The notes beneath the pieces are model-generated. The model searched no databases. It saw nothing but the letters and a program-made list of their open reading frames with translations, and was not told the origin of the DNA. A stretch of 64,000 bases of DNA, taken from assembly GCA_947632335.1 (NCBI GenBank), contig CANROX010000004.1:1-64000 (forward strand). The letters are read 5' to 3'. Made by a program: the position numbers and the translations under genes. Source of the DNA: an uncultured Clostridia bacterium. GTDB taxonomy: Bacteria > Bacillota > Clostridia > Oscillospirales > Acutalibacteraceae. Shown piece after piece: positions 18,801 through 28,705 of the stretch; position 1 is the first letter of the stretch; the number at the start of each line of letters is the position of its first letter.

Positions 18801-20042
18801 TTATTGAACTTTTACAATAACGCTGATAATTCTTCTGTCCTCCACCTTATAAATTTCAAAGCTGATACCCTCAAGGGTAAGGATTTCGTTTTCCTCAGGG
18901 ACTTTACCCATAGCCTCAAATATAAAGCCTCCTACAGTATGACTTTCGGTTTCATTTTGGATATCCTTGCCAACCAGCTCAATAAGCTCGTCAATTTCCA
19001 TATCACCGCTTACAAGGTAGCAGTTATCTCTAAGCTTTGTGTAGTCTTTTTCAATGTCCTCGTCCTCATCGTAAATGTCACCCACAATTTCCTCAATAAG
19101 GTCCTCCATTGTAACAATACCAAGGGTTCCGCCGTATTCGTCTGTAACTACAGCAATATTAGTCTGGTTTTTCCTCATATCATTCATTAAAGCACTGAGT
19201 TTACGGCTTTTATAGGTAAAAAATGCGTCTTTAATCAAAATTTTAATATCGGGGGTTTTTCCCTCTATAAGCTGTTCAAGGAAATCCCTTGTGTAGAGTA
19301 TACCCAGAATGTTGTCCAGATTTTCCTTGTAGACAGGTATTCTGCTGTATCTGTCCTGAATAATCTTATTTTTATTTGTTTCAAAGTCATCGTCAATATC
19401 AACGGCGCAAAGGTCAACTCTGGGTGTGAGAATTTCAAATGCCGACTTTTCGTCAAATTCAAGGGCTGACTGTACCATTTCGCTTTCTTCTTCTTCAAGA
19501 ACTCCCTCATTTTCCGAAGATTCTATAATATACTTTAGTTCTGCCTCTGTAACAGTAGGTGAGTCGTTTTTAATGTTCAGTATTTTAAGGGCAAGGCTTT
19601 TGAGGGCAATAAAAACAGTTGAAAAAGGGGTTAGCGCAATCATCATACCTTTAAGGAGAAATGCTGTATAAAGGGAAATGGTTTCGCTTTTTTCCTTGCC
19701 TATACATTTTGGAATGACTTCACCAAAGGTAAGTACCAAAAGGGTAGTTGCACCGGTAGAAATTGCAGCGGCAAAGTTTTCAAATATATTCATACACAGA
19801 ACAGTTGCCAGGGAAGAACAACCTAAATTTACTACATTGTTTCCTATTAGTATGGTTGTAAGCGCCTTGTCAAAATGTTCGGTAATATAAAGTGCGTTTT
19901 TAGCTTTTTTATTTCCGGAGTCAAGCCGGTTTTTCAGCCTTGCCGTGCTTACACAGGAAAATGCTGTTTCTATACAGGAAAAGAAGCTGGAGCATAAAAT
20001 AAGTACTCCCACCGCAATTCCCAAAAATAAATTGCTATCCAA
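18801..20042 (-). CDS. Hemolysin-family / CNNM (HlyC/CorC) CBS-domain transporter
   Basis: N-terminal CNNM TM region, CBS pair (LTPRVDLCAVDIDDDF...RYSRIPVYKENLDNILGILYTRDF...VVTDEYGGTLGIVTMEDLIEEIVGDIYDEDE), CorC_HlyC C-terminus. Confidence 0.93.
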   Translation of the reverse strand: MDSNLFLGIAVGVLILCSSFFSCIETAFSCVSTARLKNRLDSGNKKAKNALYITEHFDKALTTILIGNNVVNLGCSSLATVLCMNIFENFAAAISTGATTLLVLTFGEVIPKCIGKEKSETISLYTAFLLKGMMIALTPFSTVFIALKSLALKILNIKNDSPTVTEAELKYIIESSENEGVLEEEESEMVQSALEFDEKSAFEILTPRVDLCAVDIDDDFETNKNKIIQDRYSRIPVYKENLDNILGILYTRDFLEQLIEGKTPDIKILIKDAFFTYKSRKLSALMNDMRKNQTNIAVVTDEYGGTLGIVTMEDLIEEIVGDIYDEDEDIEKDYTKLRDNCYLVSGDMEIDELIELVGKDIQNETESHTVGGFIFEAMGKVPEENEILTLEGISFEIYKVEDRRIISVIVKVQ

Positions 20043-20233
20043 TTATTTCCTCCGTAATTTCATAAGTAATATATCCCCTCTATTATATCACATAATATAC
20101 AATTTTCAATTCCTTTAGCCACTATAAAATGGAAAAAATAATATTGAAGAATAATTCTAAAAATGATATAATAATTTTGTATGTGTATTATAGGTTCCTT
20201 CGGCAAAAACTAATGCTGGAGGTGCATATAATT

Positions 20234-21022
20234 ATGATAATAAAAAGTGAAATATTAGGCGCAAATTCTCTTGATAATTCACAGAAAAACAAAAACCAAA
20301 CTCCGGATGAAAATCCTGACGGAGGGGATATTGCAGGGGGAGAGGCCTCTCTTACTGAAGAAAATGCAGAGGGAATAAGAAACTTAGGTTCTGTTATTAC
20401 CGGCAGGGAAGACACACTGATACACTGCCTTACAATAATAGGTCAAATTGAAGGTCACTATATTCTGCCCAGTCAAAACAAAACCACAAAGTATGAACAT
20501 ATCATACCACTGCTTGTTTCAGTAGAGGAGGATCCAAAAGTAAAGGGACTTCTCATACTTCTTAACACAGTTGGGGGAGATGTGGAGGCAGGACTTGCTA
20601 TTGCAGAAGTAATAGCAGGAATGAAAACACCCACTGTTTCCGTAGTAATTGGGGGCAGTCACTCAATCGGAATACCCCTTGCAGTTGCAGCAGATAAAAG
20701 CTATATTGCAAAAAGTGCCACAATGACGGCCCACCCTGTACGCACAACAGGACTTACCCTGGGGGTTTCCCAGTCCTTTGAATATTTCAAGCGTATACAG
20801 GACAGAATTACCACATTTGTAAGTGATAATTCCAATATCTCAAAGGAGGAGTACAATAGACTGGTGCTGAATACAGGTGAACTTGTTACTGATATCGGCA
20901 CAATACTGGACTCTGAAACTGCTGTGAAAACAGGACTTATCGACAGCGTTGGTACACTAAGCGAGGCAATAGACTGGCTTTATAAAATGATAAATAATGA
21001 TGAAAATAAAACTTCATCATAA
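20234..21022 (+). CDS. tepA: ClpP-like translocation-enhancing protein TepA
   Basis: GQIEGHYILPSQNKTTKYEHIIPLLVSVEEDPKVKGLLILLNTVGGDVEAGLAIAEVIAGM; located upstream of ftsK. Start at ATG 20234 after ggaggtgc. Confidence 0.85.
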   Translation: MIIKSEILGANSLDNSQKNKNQTPDENPDGGDIAGGEASLTEENAEGIRNLGSVITGREDTLIHCLTIIGQIEGHYILPSQNKTTKYEHIIPLLVSVEEDPKVKGLLILLNTVGGDVEAGLAIAEVIAGMKTPTVSVVIGGSHSIGIPLAVAADKSYIAKSATMTAHPVRTTGLTLGVSQSFEYFKRIQDRITTFVSDNSNISKEEYNRLVLNTGELVTDIGTILDSETAVKTGLIDSVGTLSEAIDWLYKMINNDENKTSS

Positions 21023-21056
21023 TATACTGCTTCGGCAGTTACATAAGGAGAATATT

Positions 21057-21998
21057 ATGGAATTTATTTATTCAATCGTAATGGGTATTGTTCAGGGTTT
21101 AACCGAATTTCTGCCTGTTTCATCATCGGGACACCTGACACTTGTACAGCATATCTTCGGCGTCGACGGAGAGAGCAACTTCTTTTTCAATGTTATGCTC
21201 CATGTGGGAACGCTGGTGGCTGTGTGTGTATTCTACTATAGGCTTATTTGGGATTTAATTAAATCTTTTATATCACTTTTGGGAAAGATTTTTACAGGCA
21301 AGTTCAGTTGGAAAAACAGAACAGACCATGAAAATATGCTGTTTATGCTTATAATCAGTCTGCTTCCTCTCTTTATTCTTTTCCTGCCCGTTCCGGGTAC
21401 GGATTTGAGCTTTAAAGATGTTTCAGAACTGTTCTCAGGAAACAAATATCTCTATGTTGTATCGGGACTTCTTCTTGTTACTTCAATACTTCTTTGGATT
21501 GGTATTGCCTGCAACAAACGCACCTGCAGCAGAGGCATTTCTAAAACCGGTGAAAAAGAGGGCAGGAAGAACTATAATATACTCGATGCTATTGTAGTGG
21601 GTGTTACACAGGTGGTGGCAACACTTCCTGGTATTTCGCGTTCCGGTTCAACCCTTGCAACAGCAGAAATGCGTGGTATTAATAAGCAAAGAGCCATTGA
21701 CTATACATTTATTCTCGGTATTCCTACAATACTTGCCTCCGCAGTGTTTGAGCTTAAAGACGCGTTTGAAACACCGGTTGCTCCCGGTGAGGAAATTGGA
21801 ACACTTGCACTTGTAATAGGAATGGTGGTTTCTGCAATCGTAGGTTACCTTGCAATACTAATTTTCAAGTGGTTCTTAAAAACAGACAAGATGTACATAT
21901 TTGCAACTTATACGGCAGTAATCGGCATTGTCGGTATTATTATTTCAATTATTGAAATGAACTGTGGATACAATCTTTTCTCCGGTGCGGCATTATAA
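21057..21998 (+). CDS. uppP: Undecaprenyl-diphosphatase
   Basis: MEFIYSIVMGIVQGLTEFLPVSSSGHLTLVQHIF...LPGISRSGSTLATAEMRGI. Confidence 0.95.
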   Translation: MEFIYSIVMGIVQGLTEFLPVSSSGHLTLVQHIFGVDGESNFFFNVMLHVGTLVAVCVFYYRLIWDLIKSFISLLGKIFTGKFSWKNRTDHENMLFMLIISLLPLFILFLPVPGTDLSFKDVSELFSGNKYLYVVSGLLLVTSILLWIGIACNKRTCSRGISKTGEKEGRKNYNILDAIVVGVTQVVATLPGISRSGSTLATAEMRGINKQRAIDYTFILGIPTILASAVFELKDAFETPVAPGEEIGTLALVIGMVVSAIVGYLAILIFKWFLKTDKMYIFATYTAVIGIVGIIISIIEMNCGYNLFSGAAL

Positions 21999-22012
21999 AG
22001 AGGGTAGTATAG

Positions 22013-24637
22013 ATGGCTGAAAAAAAGGCTAAAAAGTCAACAGCAAAGTCTGCCAAAGGTAAGCAGACAAATAAAGCAAAAACTGAAAAAAAGAAAAACT
22101 CCAAAAAGGATACCGCCCCTAAGCCTAAAAACTATAGGGTAAGGGCAATTATTCTTTTTGCGTCAGGACTTCTGTTCCTTTGTCTTATGTTTATCAGAGG
22201 AAATTTTTTGTGGGATTTTCTCAGAAATAGTATTTTTGGACTTTTAGGAGTTCCAACGCTTTTAATTTCTCTTTTGCTTTTCTATGTGTCCATTCTCACA
22301 GCAAAGGAAAAGGAAATACACCGGCTAAAAGTAAAAATGATACTGTGTGTAGTAATAATTCTTTTAACCCAAATGGATTTCTACATATTCACAGGTACCC
22401 AGTACGGTAACTATTTTGCAGAGCTTGGCAGGAGCTTTATGAAGGGGTACAATGCTGAGGAAGTGTTTAGTAGTGGCGGCGGACTTTTTGGTGCAATACT
22501 GGGTTATCCAATGTGCTACGGAATTGGAAATTTTGTATCCGCTATTATTGTCAATGTTATATTGGCAGTTATACTTCTCATTGTTACAGGAACCTCTCTC
22601 CTTGATATTGCAAATGCTGCGAAAAGACCTGTTCAGGCTGTACGCAGAAAGGTTGAAAGAAAGAGAAGTTTGCAGGTAGAAAATCCTAACGAGGAGTATG
22701 ACAGATTTTATCAAGAGGATTTTCCTGCCCGTCATTATACTGATAATATTGATATTCCCCTTGATAACAAAAAAAGAAAAAAGAAGAAAAAAATTAATAA
22801 AGAAAATGTCCCCGACAGTATAGACCTGCTTGGTGGTGATATGCCTAAAAACCAGGAGGACAGCATTATAAATATTATTAAGAGGGCAAACAGGGGAAGT
22901 GGAACTGTAACTGATGAAGCAAAAGGTAAAACCTCCCAAAAGACTGAAGCCCTTAAAGAGGCTGCAAGGCATATGGACGCCTCGGAAATTGATAAAGAAA
23001 CAAAGGCTATTGACCAAGAAATTAAAAATGGTGAGAAAATTCCTGCAAACAAGTATAAATATCCTCCGATACAGCTCCTTAAACTTGCCAGCAATACAAA
23101 TTTAGCAAATGTAAGAAATGAAATGGAGGAAAAGGCCGACAGGCTCGTTTCTACTTTGGATTCCTTTGGGGTCAAGGTAAGGATTACAAACATATGCCGA
23201 GGTCCCTCTGTTACAAGATATGAGCTACAGCCGGCGCCGGGGGTAAAAATCAGTAAGATTACAAACCTTGCCGACGATATTGCCCTTAATCTTGCTGCCA
23301 ATGGGGTGCGTATAGAGGCTCCCATTCCCGGCAAGGCCGCTGTTGGCATTGAGGTACCCAATAAGGTGGTTTCAATGGTTTCAATGAGGGAGCTTATTGA
23401 CAGTGATGCCTTTCGTAACGAAAAGAGCAAGCTGACATGTGTTCTGGGCAGAGATATAAGCGGTGAAATTGTTACGACCGACCTTGCAAAAATGCCTCAT
23501 CTTCTTATTGCAGGTACTACAGGTTCAGGTAAGTCTGTATGCGTAAATTCACTACTTATGAGTATTCTCTACAGGGCATCTCCCGATGAAGTAAAGTTTC
23601 TTCTTATTGACCCGAAGATGGTTGAGTTTTCAAAGTACAAGGGAATACCCCACCTTCTTGTGCCTGTTGTTTCCGATGCAAAAAAAGCCGCCGCCGCCCT
23701 TAACTGGGCAGTCAGCGAAATGCTCCAAAGGTACAAGCTTTTTTCGGAATACGACTGTAAGGACATTAATTCCTACAATGATTTAATTGAAAGCAATCTA
23801 CAGTTTATAGCAGAACAAAGTCCTATGGAGGGGGAAGAACCCGAGGTTATGGAAATTAACGGACTTCCTGTGCCAAAGGAAAAAATGTTCCGCTGTGTAA
23901 TTGCCATTGATGAACTTGCCGACCTTATGATGGCCGCACCCTCAGAGGTTGAGGAAAGCATCTGTCGTCTGGCACAGATGGCACGAGCCGCCGGTATGCA
24001 CCTTGTAATTGCCACCCAGCGTCCCTCAGTCAATGTTATTACAGGTGTTATTAAGGCAAATATCCCGTCAAGAATTTCCTTGAAGGTTAGCTCGAATATT
24101 GATTCCCGAACAATTTTGGACTTTGGCGGTGCAGAAAAACTTATTGGCAAGGGCGATATGCTTTATTCCCCTGTGGGAGCGCCAAAACCCATTCGTGTTC
24201 AGGGCTGTTTTGCCAGCGACTCTGAAATTGAGGGAGTGACAAATTACATTAAGAAAAATTATCGCTCCCAGTATAACGAGGAAATAGAAGAAAAAATCAA
24301 GAAAATTACCGTTGAGGGTATGGAGGCAGAGGAAACCTCCTCCAACGACAGCGGTGCGGATTTAGATGAAAAAATAGAAGAGGCAATTAAAATTGTCATT
24401 GACGCAGGACAAGCCTCAACAAGCCTTGTGCAGCGCAGACTAAAGGTCGGTTATGCCAGGGCAGGTCGTATGATAGACGAAATGGAAAGCTTAGGTATTG
24501 TAGGACCTCATCAGGGCAGTAAGCCCAGAGATGTACTTATGACCTACCAGGAATGGCTGGAGAGAAAGAACCTTACAGGGGATACCTCCCCGTCAGACGA
24601 AACAGATGTATTCAGCCAGGTTTTACCGGAGGAGTAG
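22013..24637 (+). CDS. ftsK: DNA translocase FtsK/SpoIIIE
   Basis: 4-TM N-terminus, LIAGTTGSGKSVCVNSLL, VIAIDELADLMM, HLVIATQRPSVNVITGVIKANIPSRISLKVSSNIDSRTILD, C-terminal gamma domain STSLVQRRLKVGYARAGRMIDEME. Confidence 0.97.
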   Translation: MAEKKAKKSTAKSAKGKQTNKAKTEKKKNSKKDTAPKPKNYRVRAIILFASGLLFLCLMFIRGNFLWDFLRNSIFGLLGVPTLLISLLLFYVSILTAKEKEIHRLKVKMILCVVIILLTQMDFYIFTGTQYGNYFAELGRSFMKGYNAEEVFSSGGGLFGAILGYPMCYGIGNFVSAIIVNVILAVILLIVTGTSLLDIANAAKRPVQAVRRKVERKRSLQVENPNEEYDRFYQEDFPARHYTDNIDIPLDNKKRKKKKKINKENVPDSIDLLGGDMPKNQEDSIINIIKRANRGSGTVTDEAKGKTSQKTEALKEAARHMDASEIDKETKAIDQEIKNGEKIPANKYKYPPIQLLKLASNTNLANVRNEMEEKADRLVSTLDSFGVKVRITNICRGPSVTRYELQPAPGVKISKITNLADDIALNLAANGVRIEAPIPGKAAVGIEVPNKVVSMVSMRELIDSDAFRNEKSKLTCVLGRDISGEIVTTDLAKMPHLLIAGTTGSGKSVCVNSLLMSILYRASPDEVKFLLIDPKMVEFSKYKGIPHLLVPVVSDAKKAAAALNWAVSEMLQRYKLFSEYDCKDINSYNDLIESNLQFIAEQSPMEGEEPEVMEINGLPVPKEKMFRCVIAIDELADLMMAAPSEVEESICRLAQMARAAGMHLVIATQRPSVNVITGVIKANIPSRISLKVSSNIDSRTILDFGGAEKLIGKGDMLYSPVGAPKPIRVQGCFASDSEIEGVTNYIKKNYRSQYNEEIEEKIKKITVEGMEAEETSSNDSGADLDEKIEEAIKIVIDAGQASTSLVQRRLKVGYARAGRMIDEMESLGIVGPHQGSKPRDVLMTYQEWLERKNLTGDTSPSDETDVFSQVLPEE

Positions 24638-24640
24638 ACT

Positions 24641-26548
24641 ATGGCCTTTCTTCCAATTACAAAAGAAGAAGTTAATAAATTAGGCTGGCAACAGCCTGAC
24701 TTTGTGTATGTTACAGGGGACAGCTATGTTGACCACCCTTCATTTGGAGTAGCAATTATTACAAGAGTGCTGGAGGCAAAGGGCTATAAGGTTGCTGTTT
24801 TATCCCAGCCAAACTGGAGGGATATTAAGAAATTTAATCCCTTTGGCAAGCCTAAGCTGGGATTTTTTGTAACCAGCGGTAATATAGACTCAATGGTTGC
24901 CCATTATACTGTTAATAAAAAAAGGCGTTCAGACGACGCCTATACAGCAGGCGGAAAGACAGGGGGTCGTCCCGACAGAGCTGTTATTGTATATTCAAAT
25001 ATTTTGAAACAGCTCTATCCCGATGTTCCAGTAATTATAGGAGGACTTGAGGCCTCGTTGAGAAGATTTGCACACTATGATTATTGGGACGACAGGGTAA
25101 GACCTTCAATTCTTTTTGACAGCAGAGCAGATATACTTACCTATGGTATGGGGGAAAACCAGACTATAGAAATTGCTAAAAGACTGTCTGAGGGAAAGAC
25201 TGTAAAGGAACTTAGAGATATTAAAGGCATTTGTTATGCCTTACCAACAAGTGAATATAAGCCGGGCCCCGTTGTTGATTTACCTACATATGAGAGGGTC
25301 TGCCAAAGCAAAAAAGATTATGCTGTTGCCGCCAGGAAAGAGCTTGAGGAGGCTGACGCAGTAAGGGGCAGAAAGGTTATACAGCGCCACGGGAAAAATA
25401 TTCTTGTGCAAAATCCTCCGATGCCTCCACTTACCACAGAGGAACTGGACTGGGTGTATTCTTTGCCATACGAAAAATACTATCACCCAAGTTATGAGGC
25501 ATTAGGGGGAGTACCGGGAATTAAGGAAGTTGAGTTTTCCATTACCCACAACAGGGGGTGTTTCGGCGCCTGTAACTTTTGTTCGATTGCATTTCATCAG
25601 GGCAGGGCAATAACTGTCCGCAGTAAAGAAAGCGTTATTGCAGAGGCTGAAAGACTGGTTAAAAATCCTCGCTTTAAAGGATATATCCACGATGTGGGAG
25701 GCCCCACAGCCAATTTCAGATTGCCCTCATGCCAAATTCAAAATCAAGTGGGTATGTGTAAAAATAAAAAGTGTCTTGCCCCCAAGCCTTGCAAAAATTT
25801 GCAGGTAAGTCACAGTGAATATATTGATATTCTCCGCACAATGAGGAAAATAAAGGGAATTAAAAAGGTATTTATCCGTTCAGGCATTCGTTTTGATTAT
25901 CTTATGGAGGATGAAAGCAAGGAATTTTTTAACGAGCTTGTTAGGTACCATGTCAGCGGTCAGCTAAAGGTTGCACCGGAACACTGTTCGGCGGCAGTAC
26001 TTGATAAAATGGGCAAACCTCATATTGCAACATATAAGAAATTTCAGGATGAATTTTATAAAATAACAAAACAGGCAGGAAAGGAACAGTACCTTGTGCC
26101 ATACCTTATGAGTTCACACCCCGGCTCAACCCTTAAAGACGCTGTTGAACTTGCATTGTTCCTTAAAGAAGAACATATAAGACCTGAACAGGTTCAGGAT
26201 TTTTACCCAACACCGGGCACAATCAGCACAGCAATGTTTTATACGGAGCTTGACCCTTACACACTTGAACCTGTATATGTTCCCAAAACAATGGAGGAAA
26301 AGCATATGCAGAGGGCACTTTTGCAATATTTTAATCCAAAGAACAGGGATATCGTTGCAAAGGCTCTGCACAAAGCAGGCAGAGCGGATTTAATAGGTAC
26401 GGGTAAGCATTGTCTTATTAATTTACCCAAAAGTCAACTCCGTCAGGGCAAAGGCAAGTCCCCTAATAAAAACAAAAGTAAGACAATCAGCAGAAATAAA
26501 ACTGCTATGCACCGGAATAATCATAACAGGAAGAAAAAATACAGATAA
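24641..26548 (+). CDS. YgiQ family radical SAM protein
   Basis: ITHNRGCFGACNFCSIAFHQGR (CxxxCxxC), characteristic N-terminus FVTSGNIDSMVAHYTVNKKRRSDDAY. Confidence 0.95.
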   Translation: MAFLPITKEEVNKLGWQQPDFVYVTGDSYVDHPSFGVAIITRVLEAKGYKVAVLSQPNWRDIKKFNPFGKPKLGFFVTSGNIDSMVAHYTVNKKRRSDDAYTAGGKTGGRPDRAVIVYSNILKQLYPDVPVIIGGLEASLRRFAHYDYWDDRVRPSILFDSRADILTYGMGENQTIEIAKRLSEGKTVKELRDIKGICYALPTSEYKPGPVVDLPTYERVCQSKKDYAVAARKELEEADAVRGRKVIQRHGKNILVQNPPMPPLTTEELDWVYSLPYEKYYHPSYEALGGVPGIKEVEFSITHNRGCFGACNFCSIAFHQGRAITVRSKESVIAEAERLVKNPRFKGYIHDVGGPTANFRLPSCQIQNQVGMCKNKKCLAPKPCKNLQVSHSEYIDILRTMRKIKGIKKVFIRSGIRFDYLMEDESKEFFNELVRYHVSGQLKVAPEHCSAAVLDKMGKPHIATYKKFQDEFYKITKQAGKEQYLVPYLMSSHPGSTLKDAVELALFLKEEHIRPEQVQDFYPTPGTISTAMFYTELDPYTLEPVYVPKTMEEKHMQRALLQYFNPKNRDIVAKALHKAGRADLIGTGKHCLINLPKSQLRQGKGKSPNKNKSKTISRNKTAMHRNNHNRKKKYR

Positions 26549-26643
26549 AATCTTCCTTTACAAAATTAAACTTATAATATATACTAAATGTATATTGAAA
26601 AAGGTACGGAAATTACAGTGTACCGTTGAAAGGAATAGAAGAA

Positions 26644-27867
26644 ATGGGAGTTTATGAGGAGCTTGTTGCAAGAGGTCTAATTGCACAGGTAACAGATGAA
26701 GAAGAAATAAAAGAGCTTGTAAACAGCGGCAAGGCTGTATTTTATATTGGTTTTGACCCTACGGCAGACAGTCTCCATGTTGGTCACTTTATGGCACTCT
26801 GCCTTATGAAAAGATTACAGATGGCAGGCAACAGACCTATTGCGCTTATAGGCGGCGGTACGGCTATGGTAGGAGACCCCTCCGGAAGAACAGATATGCG
26901 CCAGATGATGACAGCGGAAACAATTCAGCACAATGTTGACTGCTTTAAGGAGCAGATGAGCCGTTTTATTGATTTTGGAGAGGACAAGGCTATCCTTGTT
27001 AATAACGCAGATTGGCTTATGGACCTTAACTATGTTGAAGTTTTAAGGGATGTTGGTGCTCATTTCAGCGTAAACAGAATGTTGACAGCCGAGTGCTACA
27101 AACAGAGAATGGAAAAGGGACTTTCATTTTTGGAATTTAACTATATGATTATGCAGTCCTACGACTTCTATAAACTCTATCAGAAATATGGATGTAATAT
27201 GCAGTTTGGCGGCGACGACCAGTGGTCAAATATGCTGGGAGGTACAGAACTTATCAGAAGAAAGCTGGGCAAAGACGCTTATGCTATGACAATCAACCTT
27301 TTGCTTAATTCAGAGGGCAAAAAAATGGGTAAAACCCAGTCAGGCGCCGTTTGGCTTTCTGCCGAAAAGACCTCTCCGTATGACTTTTACCAGTACTGGA
27401 GAAATGTTGACGACGCCGATGTTATTAAGTGTTTGAAAATGCTTACATTCCTTTCTTTAGAGGAAATTGATGAACTTGCAAAGCTGGAGGGTGCTGAAAT
27501 CAACAAGGCTAAGGAGATATTGGCCTACGAGGTAACAAAGCTCATTCACGGTGAGGAAGAGGCAAATAAGGCAAAGACTACGGCACAGGCTGTATTCGGC
27601 GCAGGCAAGACTGATGAAAATATGCCCTCAACAGATTTGACATATGACGAACTTGGAGATGGTATCCAAATTCTTGACCTTATGCTCAAGTGTCAGCTTA
27701 TATCCAGCAAGGGAGAGGGCAGAAGACTTGTTCAGCAAAACGGCGTAGCTGTAAATGATGAAAAGGTTAAGGATATGTTTCTGAAAATTACTTCATCAGA
27801 CTTTACAGATGGAACGCTGGTAATTAAAAAGGGGAAAAAGGTTTACCATAAAGTAAACCTTATGTAA
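26644..27867 (+). CDS. tyrS: Tyrosyl-tRNA synthetase
   Basis: [26 protein letters not shown] (HIGH-type), [12 protein letters not shown] (KMSKS-type), S4 domain at C-terminus. Confidence 0.97.
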   Translation: MGVYEELVARGLIAQVTDEEEIKELVNSGKAVFYIGFDPTADSLHVGHFMALCLMKRLQMAGNRPIALIGGGTAMVGDPSGRTDMRQMMTAETIQHNVDCFKEQMSRFIDFGEDKAILVNNADWLMDLNYVEVLRDVGAHFSVNRMLTAECYKQRMEKGLSFLEFNYMIMQSYDFYKLYQKYGCNMQFGGDDQWSNMLGGTELIRRKLGKDAYAMTINLLLNSEGKKMGKTQSGAVWLSAEKTSPYDFYQYWRNVDDADVIKCLKMLTFLSLEEIDELAKLEGAEINKAKEILAYEVTKLIHGEEEANKAKTTAQAVFGAGKTDENMPSTDLTYDELGDGIQILDLMLKCQLISSKGEGRRLVQQNGVAVNDEKVKDMFLKITSSDFTDGTLVIKKGKKVYHKVNLM

Positions 27868-27891
27868 AAATTTAATAAAGGGGAATTGGGT

Positions 27892-28323
27892 ATGAAAAAA
27901 TTATTAAGTGAATTTAAAACATTCATTATGCGTGGTAATGTTCTTGACTTGGCGGTAGCTGTTATTATTGGTGCTGCATTTCAGACCATTGTAAGCTCTC
28001 TTTGTGACGACATTATCACTCCGTTTATCCAGCTGATTATCAGTAAGTGTATTGGTGTTGACTCCATTGATGAAATGACAAGGGTACTGAATGTGGGTAC
28101 TATACAGTTTGGCAACTTTATTTCAGCGATTATAAACTTCATTATAATGGCTGCCATTATATTCATTATAATTAAGTTTGTAAACAAAATAATGAGTTTT
28201 GGCAGGAAAGAGGTTGAAGAAGAACCTACAACCAAGGAATGTCCTTTCTGTATGACTGAAATCAACATCAATGCTACCAAATGTCCTCATTGTACTTCTG
28301 ATATTCCTGCAGAAACAGAATAA
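27892..28323 (+). CDS. mscL: Large-conductance mechanosensitive channel with C-terminal zinc ribbon
   Basis: FIMRGNVLDLAVAVIIGAAFQTIVSSLCDDIITPFI...; tail CPFCMTEININATKCPHC. Confidence 0.93.
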   Translation: MKKLLSEFKTFIMRGNVLDLAVAVIIGAAFQTIVSSLCDDIITPFIQLIISKCIGVDSIDEMTRVLNVGTIQFGNFISAIINFIIMAAIIFIIIKFVNKIMSFGRKEVEEEPTTKECPFCMTEININATKCPHCTSDIPAETE

Positions 28324-28340
28324 TTATTACATACTGGCTC

Positions 28341-28367
28341 AAAACGGTTACTTCTTGTAACCGTTTT
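28341..28367 (+). terminator. Intrinsic terminator after mscL
   Basis: AAAACGGTTAC-ttctt-GTAACCGTTTT. Confidence 0.85.
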
Positions 28368-28598
28368 TCTTTTTAATGACTTATTATTAAATAAAAAAAT
28401 GGTGTATGGCGTATTTAAAATAAGGTATATTATTAGTATTCTTTGTGCTTTTTGCACATAGAGAAATATAATTACTTGTGTAATTTCTATAATAGAATAT
28501 ATTACACTAATAGTACACAAGACTTACGCAGACTTTTAAAAATTGTTGTGAAAAGTATATAAATAATCCTCCTAAATACAAAAATATCCGGAAAAGAC

Positions 28599-28627
28599 TT
28601 GAAATTCGGTTATATGTTTGTTATAAT
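28599..28627 (+). promoter_or_regulatory. Sigma-A-like promoter for the NlpC/P60 gene
   Basis: TTGAAA-N17-TATAAT. Confidence 0.7.
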
Positions 28628-28705
28628 TTTGTTACAGAAATGTAATTATTGTAAATTGTTTGTAATGGCACGCTAATGTGCCTTTTACTTTGGAGGTAAT
28701 TTTTT

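Noticed and set aside
18765-19190. + strand 141-aa ORF after the CmpB-like gene
   Set aside because: Antisense to the CBS/CorC domain of the - strand hemolysin gene; its putative SD is the terminator hairpin.
20129-20233. Upstream start of tepA given by the ORF track
   Set aside because: ATG 20234 follows a strong ggaggtg RBS; the earlier start would add an AT-rich non-conserved extension.
22364-23430. Two long antisense ORFs (217 and 231 aa) opposite ftsK
   Set aside because: Shadow ORFs in the complementary strand of a clear FtsK coding frame; composition is low-complexity Ser/Leu/Phe-rich and no RBS or family is recognisable.
28380-28705. ydaO-type c-di-AMP riboswitch upstream of the NlpC/P60 gene
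   Set aside because: That association is common, but I could not find the conserved ydaO core sequence and the leader from the predicted promoter is only about 70 nt.
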